NCBI RefSeq assembly: GCF_001421715.1 | Contig: NZ_LMKP01000045.1 | Span: forward strand, 1-64,000 | Length of the DNA: 64,000 nt | Direction: 5' to 3' | Origin: Sphingomonas sp. Leaf22 | GTDB lineage: Bacteria > Pseudomonadota > Alphaproteobacteria > Sphingomonadales > Sphingomonadaceae | Shown here: positions 1 to 8,827 of the stretch, one piece after another | Numbering within the stretch: the first letter of the stretch is position 1 | Layout of the letters: each line of letters begins with the position of its first letter | The notes under the pieces: generated by a model | The model's database searches: none | Seen by the model: the letters and a program-made list of their open reading frames with translations, nothing else | What the model was told of the DNA's origin: nothing | Program-made: the position numbers and the translations under genes

Positions 1-62
1 TCGGTCCCCTCACACGCTGGACAACGCATCCTCGGTCCCCTCACACGCTGGACAACGCATCC
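1..62. repeat. 31-bp tandem direct repeat, two perfect copies
   Basis: Bases 1-31 and 32-62 are identical; each unit begins TCGGTCCCCTCACACGC. The array meets the left edge of the window, so more copies may lie outside. No convincing gene overlaps it, and the short reading frame on the minus strand here has no recognisable product. Confidence 0.9.
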
Positions 63-125
63 TATCCTCCCCGTCCCAAATCAAAGGAACACAGAAGAAT
101 CCAAAACGCGCCTCGTGTAAACAGT

Positions 126-229
126 CCCCCTGAAAGGGAGGGGTCGGGGGTGGGTTGGTCCGTTGGGGAGCGTTACCGCCGCTCGCCGACCGCCCCCCCC
201 CCAACCCCTCCCTTGTCAGGGAGGGGAGC
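126..229. repeat. Palindromic intergenic repeat, family A copy 1
   Basis: An imperfect palindrome of about 104 bp. The left arm holds CCCTGAAAGGGAGGGGTCGG and the right arm CCCCTCCCTTGTCAGGGAGG, so each arm also folds on itself. Related copies lie at 12818-12925 and 53287-53397. It fills most of the gene-free stretch 63-265, downstream of the inhibitor gene, and may act as a transcription end or be a mobile REP-like element. Apart from this and the tandem repeat nothing else is seen in 1-265. Confidence 0.85.
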
Positions 230-265
230 AATACCGCGATCCGTTCGGTCTGCAAGCAATCCACC

Positions 266-601
266 CTACCCCTTACGCAACGTCGCCGGATCGCCCGACA
301 GCGTCGCGGACCATCCGTCCGCACCGGTAGCGAATAGCACGACCGTGCGCCGGTCGGCCGACGCCAGCGCAATGCCGTCGGGGGTCGGCCGCCATCCAAC
401 GACGCCCGGTGCCAGTGCGGTCAGGCATCCCGTCGCATCCTCGACCGCCCATGCATTGGCGGAATCGATCCGTCGGGCCGTGAAATCCACGGCACAATCG
501 CCCCTTTGCGTCGCGACGATCCAGCGTCCGACCAGCGTCGCGGGCTCCTCCAGCCTCAAACTGCCGCTCGATTGTGCCGGTTCGCCGTGAAGTTGCGTCA
601 T
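266..601 (-). CDS. AprI/Inh-family metalloprotease inhibitor
   Basis: A 111-residue protein resembling the small beta-barrel inhibitors that block serralysin-type zinc proteases. Family marks are the GRW strand near residue 29 and two cysteines about 26 residues apart, expected to form the disulfide, with a Trp-containing C-terminal strand. It lies head to head with a serralysin gene, the usual partner. The ATG at 601 was chosen because AAGGA sits seven bases upstream; an in-frame ATG at 682 has no usable ribosome binding site. Family members are normally exported to the periplasm, but neither start gives a convincing signal peptide, so either the inhibitor is cytoplasmic or the true start is unusual. 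The family call rests on short motifs plus the strong gene context. Confidence 0.72.
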   Translation of the reverse strand: MTQLHGEPAQSSGSLRLEEPATLVGRWIVATQRGDCAVDFTARRIDSANAWAVEDATGCLTALAPGVVGWRPTPDGIALASADRRTVVLFATGADGWSATLSGDPATLRKG

Positions 602-787
602 CTCGATGTCCTTCTTCGTACCAAGCGTTGCGGATGCGGGCGTATTGATAAAGAATACTAATGGGGCGACACCAAACGTCATTCCCCGAACGTACCGAAA
701 TACGCGTCCGCTCCGTGCGATCGTGGCGCGTCTGTGTGGAGAATATCTGTGGCCGTAGCGCATTCCACAACTCCCGTTATCGGAAAC

Positions 788-2440
788 ATGTCCGAACAAT
801 ATTTCGACGGACCGACCGGTCCCGATCCGACATCGTTATTGCACCGGCTGATGAACGATAGCAACGCCGTGATCGGCGGCTATGACTTGCCGGCGATTTC
901 GACAGCACCAACCCCGTCCGCCGTCATGGCGATCGCCGCTCCCGGCGCATCGTTCGGCTTCGGGTGGGACGCGTGGCAGTCGCACCAGTCGTCGCAGACG
1001 GCGGCCGCCGCCGAGGGATGCCATTGCTGGGGCTGCATGAACGGCGGCACGCCCGATCAGGGAACCGGATCGGGTCCGCAGGCGGCGCTGAACGGCGAGC
1101 AGCGCGGCGATGCCGGCCCGAACGGCAAGCAGTCGCTGACGATCGGCGAGGCCGCCGCACAGATCGGCCGCGCGAACCAGACGTGGAACGGCTCGACGCT
1201 GGGACAGGCGGCCGAGGTCACCTATGCCTTCCGCGCCACCGCGCCCACGTCGATGCCCAACGGCACCGCCGGGTTCTCGCGCTTCAACGATGCGCAGATC
1301 GAACAGACCACGATCGCATTGCAGGCATGGGCCGATGTCGCGCGCGTCACCTTTCGCCGGGTCGACAGCGGCAACGGGTATAGCAACAATGCGCAGATGC
1401 TGCTGGGCAATTATTCCAGCGGCGCGTCGGGGGCGGCGGCCTTCGCCTATTATCCCGGCAGCGGCGTCGGCGGCGACAGCTGGTACAACAGTTCGCTCAG
1501 CTACAACCGCGCGCCCGACAATCTGAATTACGGCGGGCAGGTACTGATCCACGAAATCGGCCACGCGCTCGGCCTCGGCCATCCGGGCGACTATAATGCC
1601 GGCAACGGATCGCCGACCTATGCCAACAGCGCATCCTATTACGAGGATACGCGGCAATATTCGGTGATGAGCTATTGGTCCGAAACCAACACCGGCGGCG
1701 ACAATGGCGGCTATTATGCGGCGGCACCGTTGCTCGACGATATCGCCGCGGCCCAGCGGCTCTATGGCGCGAACAACGCCACCCGCACCGGCGACACCGT
1801 CTATGGCTTCGGGTCGAACACCGGGCGCGACTATTATACCGCGACGTCGGGCAGCTCGGCGCTGATCTTCGCGGCATGGGACGCGGGCGGCAACGACACG
1901 TTCGACTTTTCGGGCTATGCCAGCGCGCAGCTGATCGACCTGAACGACGGCAATTTTTCGGACGTCGGCGGGCTGAAGGGTAATGTCGCCATCGCCCAGG
2001 GCGCGACGATCGAGAATGCGCGCGGCGGGTCGGGTGCCGACCGCATCCTCGGAAACGAAGTCGCCAACCAGCTGGTCGGCAATGCCGGCAACGATGTGCT
2101 GATCGGTGGCGGCGGGGCGGACGTGCTGACCGGCGGCAGCGGGTCGGACGTCTTCGTCTTCACCGCGATCAACGATTCGACGTCGAGCGTCCGCGACCGG
2201 ATTACCGATTTCGCCACCGGCGTCGACAAGATCGACCTGTCGGCGATCGATGCCAACCCGTCGCTATCGGGCGATCAGGCATTCAGCCAGGTCGCACAGT
2301 TTAGCGGGCGCGCGGGACAGGCGGTGATCGCCAGCAGCAACGGCACGACGACGCTGTCCCTCGACCAGAATGGCGACGGCGTTGCCGACTTCATGCTGTC
2401 GGTCACGGGGACGCTGTCGGGTAGCGACCTCTATTGGTGA
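788..2440 (+). CDS. Serralysin-type M10 metalloprotease with RTX repeats
   Basis: A 550-residue secreted zinc endopeptidase of the M10B family. The zinc site HEIGHALGLGHPG starts at residue 255 (His255, His259, His265, catalytic Glu256), and the Met-turn is SVMSYW with Met294. The C-terminal part carries glycine-aspartate RTX nonapeptides (about residues 415-460) that bind calcium, then an M10 C-terminal module containing DKIDLSAIDAN, which normally acts with the RTX region as a type I secretion signal. No Sec signal is present. The start at 788 (MSEQYFDG) was preferred over an upstream in-frame start at 734. A CxCxxC cluster at residues 78-83 in the N-terminal part is unusual for serralysins and could be a regulatory propeptide. 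No type I transporter genes are nearby. Confidence 0.93.
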   Translation: MSEQYFDGPTGPDPTSLLHRLMNDSNAVIGGYDLPAISTAPTPSAVMAIAAPGASFGFGWDAWQSHQSSQTAAAAEGCHCWGCMNGGTPDQGTGSGPQAALNGEQRGDAGPNGKQSLTIGEAAAQIGRANQTWNGSTLGQAAEVTYAFRATAPTSMPNGTAGFSRFNDAQIEQTTIALQAWADVARVTFRRVDSGNGYSNNAQMLLGNYSSGASGAAAFAYYPGSGVGGDSWYNSSLSYNRAPDNLNYGGQVLIHEIGHALGLGHPGDYNAGNGSPTYANSASYYEDTRQYSVMSYWSETNTGGDNGGYYAAAPLLDDIAAAQRLYGANNATRTGDTVYGFGSNTGRDYYTATSGSSALIFAAWDAGGNDTFDFSGYASAQLIDLNDGNFSDVGGLKGNVAIAQGATIENARGGSGADRILGNEVANQLVGNAGNDVLIGGGGADVLTGGSGSDVFVFTAINDSTSSVRDRITDFATGVDKIDLSAIDANPSLSGDQAFSQVAQFSGRAGQAVIASSNGTTTLSLDQNGDGVADFMLSVTGTLSGSDLYW

Positions 2441-2448
2441 GCGACCAC

Positions 2449-2471
2449 CGGGGCGGGCATCCTACCCGCCC
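2449..2471. terminator. Hairpin between convergent genes
   Basis: GGGCGGG at 2451-2457 pairs with CCCGCCC at 2465-2471 across a seven-base loop. It sits between the convergent protease and DUF5818 genes and could end transcription from either side, but there is no T-run on either strand, so it may only be a stabilising stem. Confidence 0.4.
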
Positions 2472-2479
2472 TGGCCGGT

Positions 2480-2683
2480 TCACGCGAGCATGACGCTGTC
2501 GGCGTTGACCAGATCGGCACCGACCAACGTGCCGACCAGTCGGACCCGCTTTTCGACTTCATCCACCGGCGTACGGTGCAGTTCGAGCTGATACCGCCCG
2601 CCCAGATCGCGCCGCAGGTAAAAGGCACCACCTTCGCGGATCAGCGTTCCGCTTTCATCGATGCGGGTGCCGATGGTCGGCAT
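2480..2683 (-). CDS. DUF5818-like small protein
   Basis: A 67-residue protein of unknown role, similar to small sphingomonad proteins annotated as DUF5818. It has the typical pattern: an N-terminal GTRIDESGTLIREGG segment, a DLGGRYQLEL strand, and a C-terminal VRLVGTLVGADLVNAD segment, suggesting a small OB-like beta barrel. It lies 11 bases after the rpsU stop in the same direction, so the two may be cotranscribed. No signal peptide or membrane segment is visible. The family is assigned from memory of the pattern. Confidence 0.65.
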   Translation of the reverse strand: MPTIGTRIDESGTLIREGGAFYLRRDLGGRYQLELHRTPVDEVEKRVRLVGTLVGADLVNADSVMLA

Positions 2684-2694
2684 CGCCGCCCGGC

Positions 2695-2895
2695 TCAGCG
2701 GTCGCGTTCGGCGCGCTTGCGGTCGGCCTTGCGGGCGCGGCTGATCGCGGCGGCGCGTTCACGGGCCCGCTTTTCCGACGGCTTTTCGTAATGCCGGCGC
2801 AGCTTCATTTCGCGATACACGCCTTCGCGCTGCAGCTTCTTCTTGAGCGCTCGCAGCGCCTGATCGACATTGTTATCGCGAACGATGATCTGCAT
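2695..2895 (-). CDS. rpsU: 30S ribosomal protein S21 (bS21)
   Basis: A 66-residue basic protein matching bS21: start MQIIVRDNNVDQALRALKKK, then the REGVYREMKLRRHYEKPS core, and an Arg/Lys-rich tail. It binds the small ribosomal subunit near the 16S 3' end and helps mRNA selection. The ATG at 2895 is preceded by AGGAC; a longer frame reaching 2958 adds residues foreign to the family. Finding a ribosomal protein gene 15 kb from a plasmid replication module is notable, as it could be an extra copy on a chromid. Alphaproteobacteria may have more than one rpsU. Confidence 0.95.
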   Translation of the reverse strand: MQIIVRDNNVDQALRALKKKLQREGVYREMKLRRHYEKPSEKRARERAAAISRARKADRKRAERDR

Positions 2896-2970
2896 GAGGT
2901 ATAAGGTCCTAAGTTGATTCGAATCGGCAAGAGCCGGTTTTGCCGGGCTATCCGGCACCGCCTATTACGA

Positions 2971-3747
2971 TTAGCTTACATTTGGCAATCCGCGATCTGT
3001 CCTGCGGCTCGCGCGGACCATCTCATCGATCCAGTGCAGAAGCAAGGTCGTGTATGTCCGCTGGTGCCGAGGATCGCGCATCGCATGGGTCGCGCCGTGC
3101 AGAATCCGGTGGCTGAGAGAGTTCGCGTTGCGAAACGCCGACTGATAGGACAGCATCGCTTCGCGCGGAATTTGCTCGTCCTTTTCGGACTCGACGATCA
3201 GCACGTCGCCACGAAAGGCCGCACAGGCGGCGAGCGCCCGGTCGCCCCGCTCGTCCTGCGGCTGCTGGCGATAGGCGCGCACGACCTCCTTGTCGAGCAG
3301 CGCCTTGGGCGTGTCCCAATGCGCGTCGGGGTACAGCGCCGGCACCCGCAACGCCATCCAGCGGATCGGACGCCGGGCACTCAACAATGCCGACAGATAG
3401 CCGCCATAGCTGGTGCCGATCACCCCGATCGCCCCACGATCGATCAACGGGTGGGATGCGAGATGGTCATAGGCGGCAATGACATCGTCGAGGCTGTTCT
3501 GCCGCGTGACCTCGTTGCGGTCGGCATCGCTGCCGGCATGGCCGCGCAGGTCGAAGGTGAAACAGACACATCCGAGCCGGGCCAGCTCCTCGGCCTGTCC
3601 GAAATCCTCCGCCTGATCGCCGCCCCAGCCATGGACGAACAGGAAACCGGGCACCGGTGCCTCGGGTTCGATCAGCGTACCGGTCAGCTTCTGTCCGTCG
3701 ACGCGCAGCATGACGCGCCCTTCGTCCAACCGCTCGGGATCGCTCAC
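2971..3747 (-). CDS. Alpha/beta hydrolase (dienelactone hydrolase/prolyl peptidase type)
   Basis: A serine hydrolase of about 258 residues. It shows the oxyanion-hole strand FVHGWGG, the nucleophile elbow GTSYGG (Ser in G-x-S-x-G), a late Asp in ESEKDEQIP and the catalytic His in LHGATHAMRD, giving a complete triad. No signal peptide. The GTG at 3747 overlaps the stop of the upstream DUF3182 gene (GTGA), which suggests translational coupling; an ATG at 3711 would give a 246-residue product and is the alternative. The substrate cannot be told. Coupling to a DUF3182 gene suggests a shared function. Confidence 0.82.
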   Translation of the reverse strand: MSDPERLDEGRVMLRVDGQKLTGTLIEPEAPVPGFLFVHGWGGDQAEDFGQAEELARLGCVCFTFDLRGHAGSDADRNEVTRQNSLDDVIAAYDHLASHPLIDRGAIGVIGTSYGGYLSALLSARRPIRWMALRVPALYPDAHWDTPKALLDKEVVRAYRQQPQDERGDRALAACAAFRGDVLIVESEKDEQIPREAMLSYQSAFRNANSLSHRILHGATHAMRDPRHQRTYTTLLLHWIDEMVRASRRTDRGLPNVS

Positions 3748-4865
3748 GCCAGCCTCACCGCATATTTGGTCATCGGCCCGACCCGCGGATCGACGCCGCG
3801 AAAATAGACCGTTGCTCCGGTCGGCGGATCGATCTCGGCATAGATTTCGACCGTCGAGCAGCGCACGGCATGGGCGTCGGGTTCGTCGCGCAACGCCTCG
3901 AACGCAGCGATCTCGGCACCGCTGGCCCCGCCGACGCGCCACGATTGCTCCAGCACGCCGATCCGCCGGGCACCAGCCGCATCGGTACCCTCGATCACGT
4001 CATAGTTGCGGCGCGTCAGCAGCAGGTCGGGATAGGCAAGCTGCGCCGCCCGGTCGAACGCCCCGGCACAGGCCACCGCCCGCGCGATCGCCGGCGACAA
4101 CGGTTCGGCGGCGAGCGTGTCGAGCCCGCCGCGCACGACATACAGGTCCGACCCGCCATATACCTCGCGACCCTGATGGTCGGTCGCCAGATTCTGGCTA
4201 CCCCAATAGCTGATCGTGCGGTGGCCGAGTTCGATGACGCCGACGCTGTAGGTTACGACTTCGGTAAGATTTTCCTCCAGCACGATACCGCAATCGGCGA
4301 GGTCGGCGTCGTCCTCGCGCGACAGGGCGTCGGCGAGCGCGGCTTCGTGATGGACCACGATCTGCCCCAGCCCGGCCTTGGCACACACGTCCTTGATGCG
4401 GACCGGGCCGGTGGCCAGCAGGCGCTGCCCGGCGGCGAACGCATCCTCGCGGTTGAACGCGGTATAGCCGGTCAGCGCGGCATCGCCCATCAGTTCGGCC
4501 ATCGCCGGCGACCAGAGCGGCGGGCATCGGGCGTCGGGGTGCAACAGGCCGTGGGTGATCGCCTTGGTCGCCACGAAGGCGGCGGGAACGACGCCGCCCA
4601 GTATCTGGTCGCGCCGGCGGATGCCCAGATCCTTCGCCACCGCCGCTTCGATCGCGTCGCCCGGCACATGCAGCGTCGCATCCTCGACCGGTTCACCGAT
4701 GCCGATGTCGAGCAGTGCCGCGATCCGGGTCAGCAGCATTTCGCGCGAGCGGTGGTCGTGAACGTTGCCGGTGCGGCGATCGACATCGCCCGGCGCGGCG
4801 ACGACGCGGATCGGGGGGAGCGGAAGCACCGCCGGGGTCGGGTCGATCGCGGAAGCGTGGAGCAT
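3744..4865 (-). CDS. DUF3182 family protein
   Basis: A 373-residue soluble protein that I recognise as the DUF3182 family of proteobacteria. Its layout resembles ATP-grasp proteins: an N-terminal region, a central VRIKDVCAKAGLGQIVV stretch where a nucleotide-binding Lys would sit, and a DCGIVLEENLTEVVTYSVG segment. The reaction is unknown. It is the first gene of a pair with the hydrolase at 2971-3747, whose start overlaps its stop. No membrane segment or signal is visible. The family assignment is reasonable; the ATP-grasp link is an inference from pattern only. Confidence 0.75.
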   Translation of the reverse strand: MLHASAIDPTPAVLPLPPIRVVAAPGDVDRRTGNVHDHRSREMLLTRIAALLDIGIGEPVEDATLHVPGDAIEAAVAKDLGIRRRDQILGGVVPAAFVATKAITHGLLHPDARCPPLWSPAMAELMGDAALTGYTAFNREDAFAAGQRLLATGPVRIKDVCAKAGLGQIVVHHEAALADALSREDDADLADCGIVLEENLTEVVTYSVGVIELGHRTISYWGSQNLATDHQGREVYGGSDLYVVRGGLDTLAAEPLSPAIARAVACAGAFDRAAQLAYPDLLLTRRNYDVIEGTDAAGARRIGVLEQSWRVGGASGAEIAAFEALRDEPDAHAVRCSTVEIYAEIDPPTGATVYFRGVDPRVGPMTKYAVRLA

Positions 4866-4981
4866 GCCGTTTCGCCTGCATCAGAGGAACGTCGCGCCAA
4901 CGCACCGTGCCGCGAACCGGTTCAGCGAAGCCGACAACTTCCCCGTCCGTAACGATCCCGCCCGACCAGCCCTCGGCGATG

Positions 4982-6286
4982 CTACCGCAGCGACGGGCGG
5001 GCCGGGGCGGACGCCGCATCGTCCTCCTCGTGCAATTGCCCCAGCGCGCCTGCCGCGCGCGCCTTGCGGCCATAGACGATCTCGAACAGCGGCGACGCCA
5101 TCAGCGTCGTCACGATCGCCATGATGACCAGCATCGAAAACAGCGCCGGGCCGATAATCCCCTTTTGCAGACCGATATTGATGATGATGAGTTCCATCAG
5201 CCCGCGCGCGTTCATCAACGTGCCGACCGCCATCGCCGTCGCATTGTCCTGCCCGGTCGCCCGCGCCGCCGCCCAGCACGCCACGCCCTTCGCCCCGACC
5301 GATCCGATCAGGATGACGGTCGCGACCAGTATCAGGTCGACGCTGTTGACCATCGTCAACTGCGTGTTCAGCCCCGAAAACGCGAAGAACATCGGCACCA
5401 GCAGCGCGGTGGTGAAGGGTTCGACCTGCTTGCGCACCTCGCGCGTCAGCACCCCGCGCGGCATGACCACGCCCAGCAGGAAGCCGCCGAACACCGAATG
5501 CATCCCCGCCGCATCCATCGCCCACGCGCTGAGACCGAACAGCATGACGACGACCGCCAGCATCGGCTGCGTCACCCGCCCCTCGCGTTCGGCCCAGCGC
5601 GTCAGCGGGGCCAGCACCTTCGGCCCCAGCACGATCATGAACGCCGCGAACGCGCCGCCGCCGACGATCGCCCTGACCGCCACCTCGCTGCCGCCGCCGA
5701 AGCTGGCCAGCACGATCGCCAGCACCACCCACGCCCCGGCATCGTCGATCGCCCCCGCCGACAGCGACAGCGACCCCAGCGGCGTACCGGTCAGCCCGCG
5801 CTCATGAATGATCCGCGCCAGCATCGGAAATGCGGTGATCGAGATGCACGCCCCCATGAACAGCGTGACCTGCAGGCTGGTAATCCCCTTCCCGAACAGG
5901 TCGAGGCCGAGCAGCCACGGCGTCAGCGCGAGCGCGACGAGAAACGGTGCCGCCATCCCCGACAGCGATACGGCGATCGCGCTGCGCGCGTTCAGCCGGA
6001 AATGATCGGTGCGGAACCCCAGCCCGACGAGGAACATGTACAGCCCGACGCCCAGCTGCGCGCAGACGTACAAGATCGGCTTGGCATCCTTGGGAAAGAT
6101 CGCCGCTTGCAGATCGGGCGCGACCAGTCCCAGCAGCGATGGGCCGAGCACGACCCCCGCGATCATTTCCCCCACCACCTGCGGTTGGTCGAGAAAGCGT
6201 TTCCCGAACCAGCCCATCGCCCGGCACGCGCCGACGATGACGAAGATTTGCAGGAAAAATGCTACGCTCAGTTCCGGTAACGCCAT
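4982..6286 (-). CDS. Cation:proton antiporter, CPA2 (Kef/NapA-like)
   Basis: A 434-residue integral membrane protein with about 12 hydrophobic helices, filled from residue 5 to about 410. CPA2 marks include the GEMIAGVVLGPSLLG helix and the GAIDDAGAWVVLAI helix with adjacent aspartates at the expected ion-binding position, plus an NARGLMELIIINIGL segment near the end. It would exchange Na+ or K+ for protons across the inner membrane. There is no C-terminal TrkA-N domain, unlike KefB/KefC. The ATG at 6286 is preceded by GGGGAGGGG; the longer frame to 6394 adds a polar tail without homology. It stands alone, with about 200 bases of gene-free DNA on the upstream side. Confidence 0.88.
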   Translation of the reverse strand: MALPELSVAFFLQIFVIVGACRAMGWFGKRFLDQPQVVGEMIAGVVLGPSLLGLVAPDLQAAIFPKDAKPILYVCAQLGVGLYMFLVGLGFRTDHFRLNARSAIAVSLSGMAAPFLVALALTPWLLGLDLFGKGITSLQVTLFMGACISITAFPMLARIIHERGLTGTPLGSLSLSAGAIDDAGAWVVLAIVLASFGGGSEVAVRAIVGGGAFAAFMIVLGPKVLAPLTRWAEREGRVTQPMLAVVVMLFGLSAWAMDAAGMHSVFGGFLLGVVMPRGVLTREVRKQVEPFTTALLVPMFFAFSGLNTQLTMVNSVDLILVATVILIGSVGAKGVACWAAARATGQDNATAMAVGTLMNARGLMELIIINIGLQKGIIGPALFSMLVIMAIVTTLMASPLFEIVYGRKARAAGALGQLHEEDDAASAPARPSLR

Positions 6287-6487
6287 CCGCCCCTCCCCCG
6301 GGTCGTTTCGTCCGACCGCTTCGGGCGGCTCGGTAATTGCCAACGAATTGTCGCAGCGACGGGCAAGGGCAAGCGGCATTCGCAGCGACCGCACGGATGC
6401 GGCTTCGTTTTTCCCTCGCCACGCCGCCGAATGTTGCCGCGACGCTACACCGCAGCGACGCGGATGCGGCCCGTGCCGCCACCGTCC

Positions 6488-8827
6488 CTACAACAGCTTG
6501 TCCAGCGTGATCGGCAGGTCGCGGATGCGGCGACCGGTCGCGTTATGGACCGCGTTCGCCACCGCCGCCGCGACGCCGGTGATGCCGATCTCACCGATGC
6601 CGTGCGCGCCCATCGGCGTGTGCGGATCGGGAATGTCGGTCCAGATCACGTCGATCTCCGGCACGTCGAGATGCACCGGCACATGATATTCGGCGAGGCT
6701 GGGGTTCATGATCCGGCCGTTGCGTTCGTCGAACTGCGTCTCCTCCATCAACGCCATGCCCAGCCCCATGACGATGCCGCCGCGAAACTGGCTGGCGGCG
6801 GTGCGCGGGTTCAGGATGCGACCGCAGTCGAACGCGCCGAGGAAACGGCGCACCCGCACCTCGCCCGTCACGTCGTCGACCCCGACTTCGCAGAACAGCG
6901 CGCTGTGCGAATGCATCGACCAGTGCATGAATTCGAGCGGGGGTGAACCGGCCTCGGTCACGCTGATGCTGTCGCGCCCGGCGCGGCGCAGGATCGACGC
7001 ATAACTTTCGCGTCGGGTGGGATCGTCCAGCTTCGCCAGCCCCCCGCCCTCGCTGCCGATCTCCTTCGCCGACAGGCCGGCCAGCGGCGAATCGTTGCCG
7101 GCCAGTTTCAGCAGTTCGGCGGACAGCGCATTGTGCGCGGCGATGACCGCCGCACCGATCGCCGCGGTCTGTTGCGATCCGCCGGCCATGATCGCGCCGG
7201 GAATGGCGCTGTCGCCATAGCCGACCTCGACCCGGTCGAGCGGCAGACCGAGCCGTTCGGCGGCGACGATTGCGGTGGTCGTGCCGGTGCCCATGCCCAT
7301 TTCCGCCGCCGCGACCTCGACAAACGCGCGCACGTCGTCGCCGTCGCGGGTCAGGGTCAGCCGGGCCTTGGCTCCGGGCATCCGGTAATAGGGATAGGTA
7401 CCGGTCGCGCAGCCCATGCCGATCCGCCACGCGCCATCGCGCCGCGTCGCCGTCTGCGGCCGGTCGCTCCATCCGAATCGTTCCGCCCCCTGTCGCCATG
7501 CGGTGACGATATGCCGCGACGAAAAGGGCAGTCCCGAGGTCGGGTCGCGGTCGGGTTCGTTGCGGATGCGCAGTTCGACCGGATCGATGCCCAGATCGTC
7601 GGCCAGTTCGTCGATCGCCGATTCCAGCGCGAACGTACCGACCGCCTCGCCCGGTGCGCGCATGAACGTATTGGCCAGCATCTGCATCCGCGCCACCTCG
7701 ACCTTCAGCGCGATGTTCGGCACCGCATAGGCCGACCGCGTGCCGAGGATGAAGGGTTCGGGCATCGCATTGTGCGGCGTCATCACCGACAGCCCGCTGT
7801 GGACCAGCGCGGTGAAACGGCCATCGGCCTGCGCACCGATCGCCACGCGCTGTTCGGTCAGCGTCCGCCCGCCGACGACGCGATAGACGCCCTCGCGCGA
7901 CAGGGCGATGCGGACCGGGCGCCCGGCGAGCTTCGCGGCGGCGGCGGCGATTACCTGATGCTCCCACAGCCCCTTCGACCCGAACCCGCCCCCGACATAG
8001 GGCGATGTCAGCCGGACCTTGTCGGGCTTCATCCCGAACACCTCGGCCATGGTCTGCGCCTGTTGCGCGACCATCTGGCTGGCGTCGTGGATCACCAGTT
8101 CGCCGTCGATCCATGCCAGCGTCGCGGCATGCGGTTCGATCGGGTTATGGTTGTGGCGCGGCGTCGTATAACGCCGGTCGACGCGGTGCGGTGCCGCCGC
8201 CAGCGCCGCCTCGGCATCGCCGATGTCGTTGCGCAGTGGCTGTCCCATGAACAGCCCCTGTTCGATGCCCCTGGCCTTTGCCGCCGCCAGCGTCGTCACC
8301 GCCGGCACTTCAGCATAGGTGAAGCGCAGCAGCGAGGCGGCATGGTCGGCCTGTTCCTGCGTTTCGGCGAGGACGCAGGCGATCGGCTGTCCGTTCCAGT
8401 GTACCTGATCGTCCTGCAGGATCGGGATCGTGTCCGGCCCGACCGCACTCATCGACGTGCCGAACATCGCCGGGGTCTTCATCCGCGGTGCATTGCGGTG
8501 GGTCATCACCAGCACCACGCCCGGCGCGCCCTCCGCCGCCGCGCCGTCGATCGCGGTGATCCGCCCGCGCGCGATCGTCGCATAGGCGAGCGCGGCATAG
8601 GTCATGCCGTCGAACCGGAATTCGGCGGCGAACGGCGCGCCGCCGCCGACCTTCAACGGCCCGTCGAGCCGCGACACCGGCGTCCCGATCAGCCCGTGCT
8701 TGCGTGCGATCAGCGGGTCGGGAACCCCGCCGGGAATCCAGCTGTCGGGGGCCAGCGGCACCAGCTTTTGCAGCGCGCCCATCACCAGCCCCTGTGCGGT
8801 CTGCTTGGCGCTGTCGATGATGCTCAT
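6488..8827 (-). CDS. paoC: Aldehyde oxidoreductase molybdenum-binding subunit (PaoC type)
   Basis: A 779-residue large subunit of the xanthine oxidase family, binding the molybdopterin cytosine dinucleotide cofactor. Seen: YVGGGFGSKGLWEHQ and MRAPGEAVGTFALES cofactor segments, SQQTA, and the C-terminal HGIGEIGITG with the catalytic Glu. Its start (8827) overlaps the stop of the FAD subunit gene as ATGA, so it is the third gene of a coupled three-gene operon. The enzyme would oxidise aldehydes to acids. No maturation chaperone (XdhC/PaoD) lies in the window. The reading frame extends upstream to 9406 only as a shadow of the FAD gene. Confidence 0.9.
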   Translation of the reverse strand: MSIIDSAKQTAQGLVMGALQKLVPLAPDSWIPGGVPDPLIARKHGLIGTPVSRLDGPLKVGGGAPFAAEFRFDGMTYAALAYATIARGRITAIDGAAAEGAPGVVLVMTHRNAPRMKTPAMFGTSMSAVGPDTIPILQDDQVHWNGQPIACVLAETQEQADHAASLLRFTYAEVPAVTTLAAAKARGIEQGLFMGQPLRNDIGDAEAALAAAPHRVDRRYTTPRHNHNPIEPHAATLAWIDGELVIHDASQMVAQQAQTMAEVFGMKPDKVRLTSPYVGGGFGSKGLWEHQVIAAAAAKLAGRPVRIALSREGVYRVVGGRTLTEQRVAIGAQADGRFTALVHSGLSVMTPHNAMPEPFILGTRSAYAVPNIALKVEVARMQMLANTFMRAPGEAVGTFALESAIDELADDLGIDPVELRIRNEPDRDPTSGLPFSSRHIVTAWRQGAERFGWSDRPQTATRRDGAWRIGMGCATGTYPYYRMPGAKARLTLTRDGDDVRAFVEVAAAEMGMGTGTTTAIVAAERLGLPLDRVEVGYGDSAIPGAIMAGGSQQTAAIGAAVIAAHNALSAELLKLAGNDSPLAGLSAKEIGSEGGGLAKLDDPTRRESYASILRRAGRDSISVTEAGSPPLEFMHWSMHSHSALFCEVGVDDVTGEVRVRRFLGAFDCGRILNPRTAASQFRGGIVMGLGMALMEETQFDERNGRIMNPSLAEYHVPVHLDVPEIDVIWTDIPDPHTPMGAHGIGEIGITGVAAAVANAVHNATGRRIRDLPITLDKLL

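Noticed and set aside
10..399. A 129-residue minus-strand frame across the left-edge repeats
   Set aside because: It spans the tandem repeat and a palindromic repeat; the protein shows no recognisable features.
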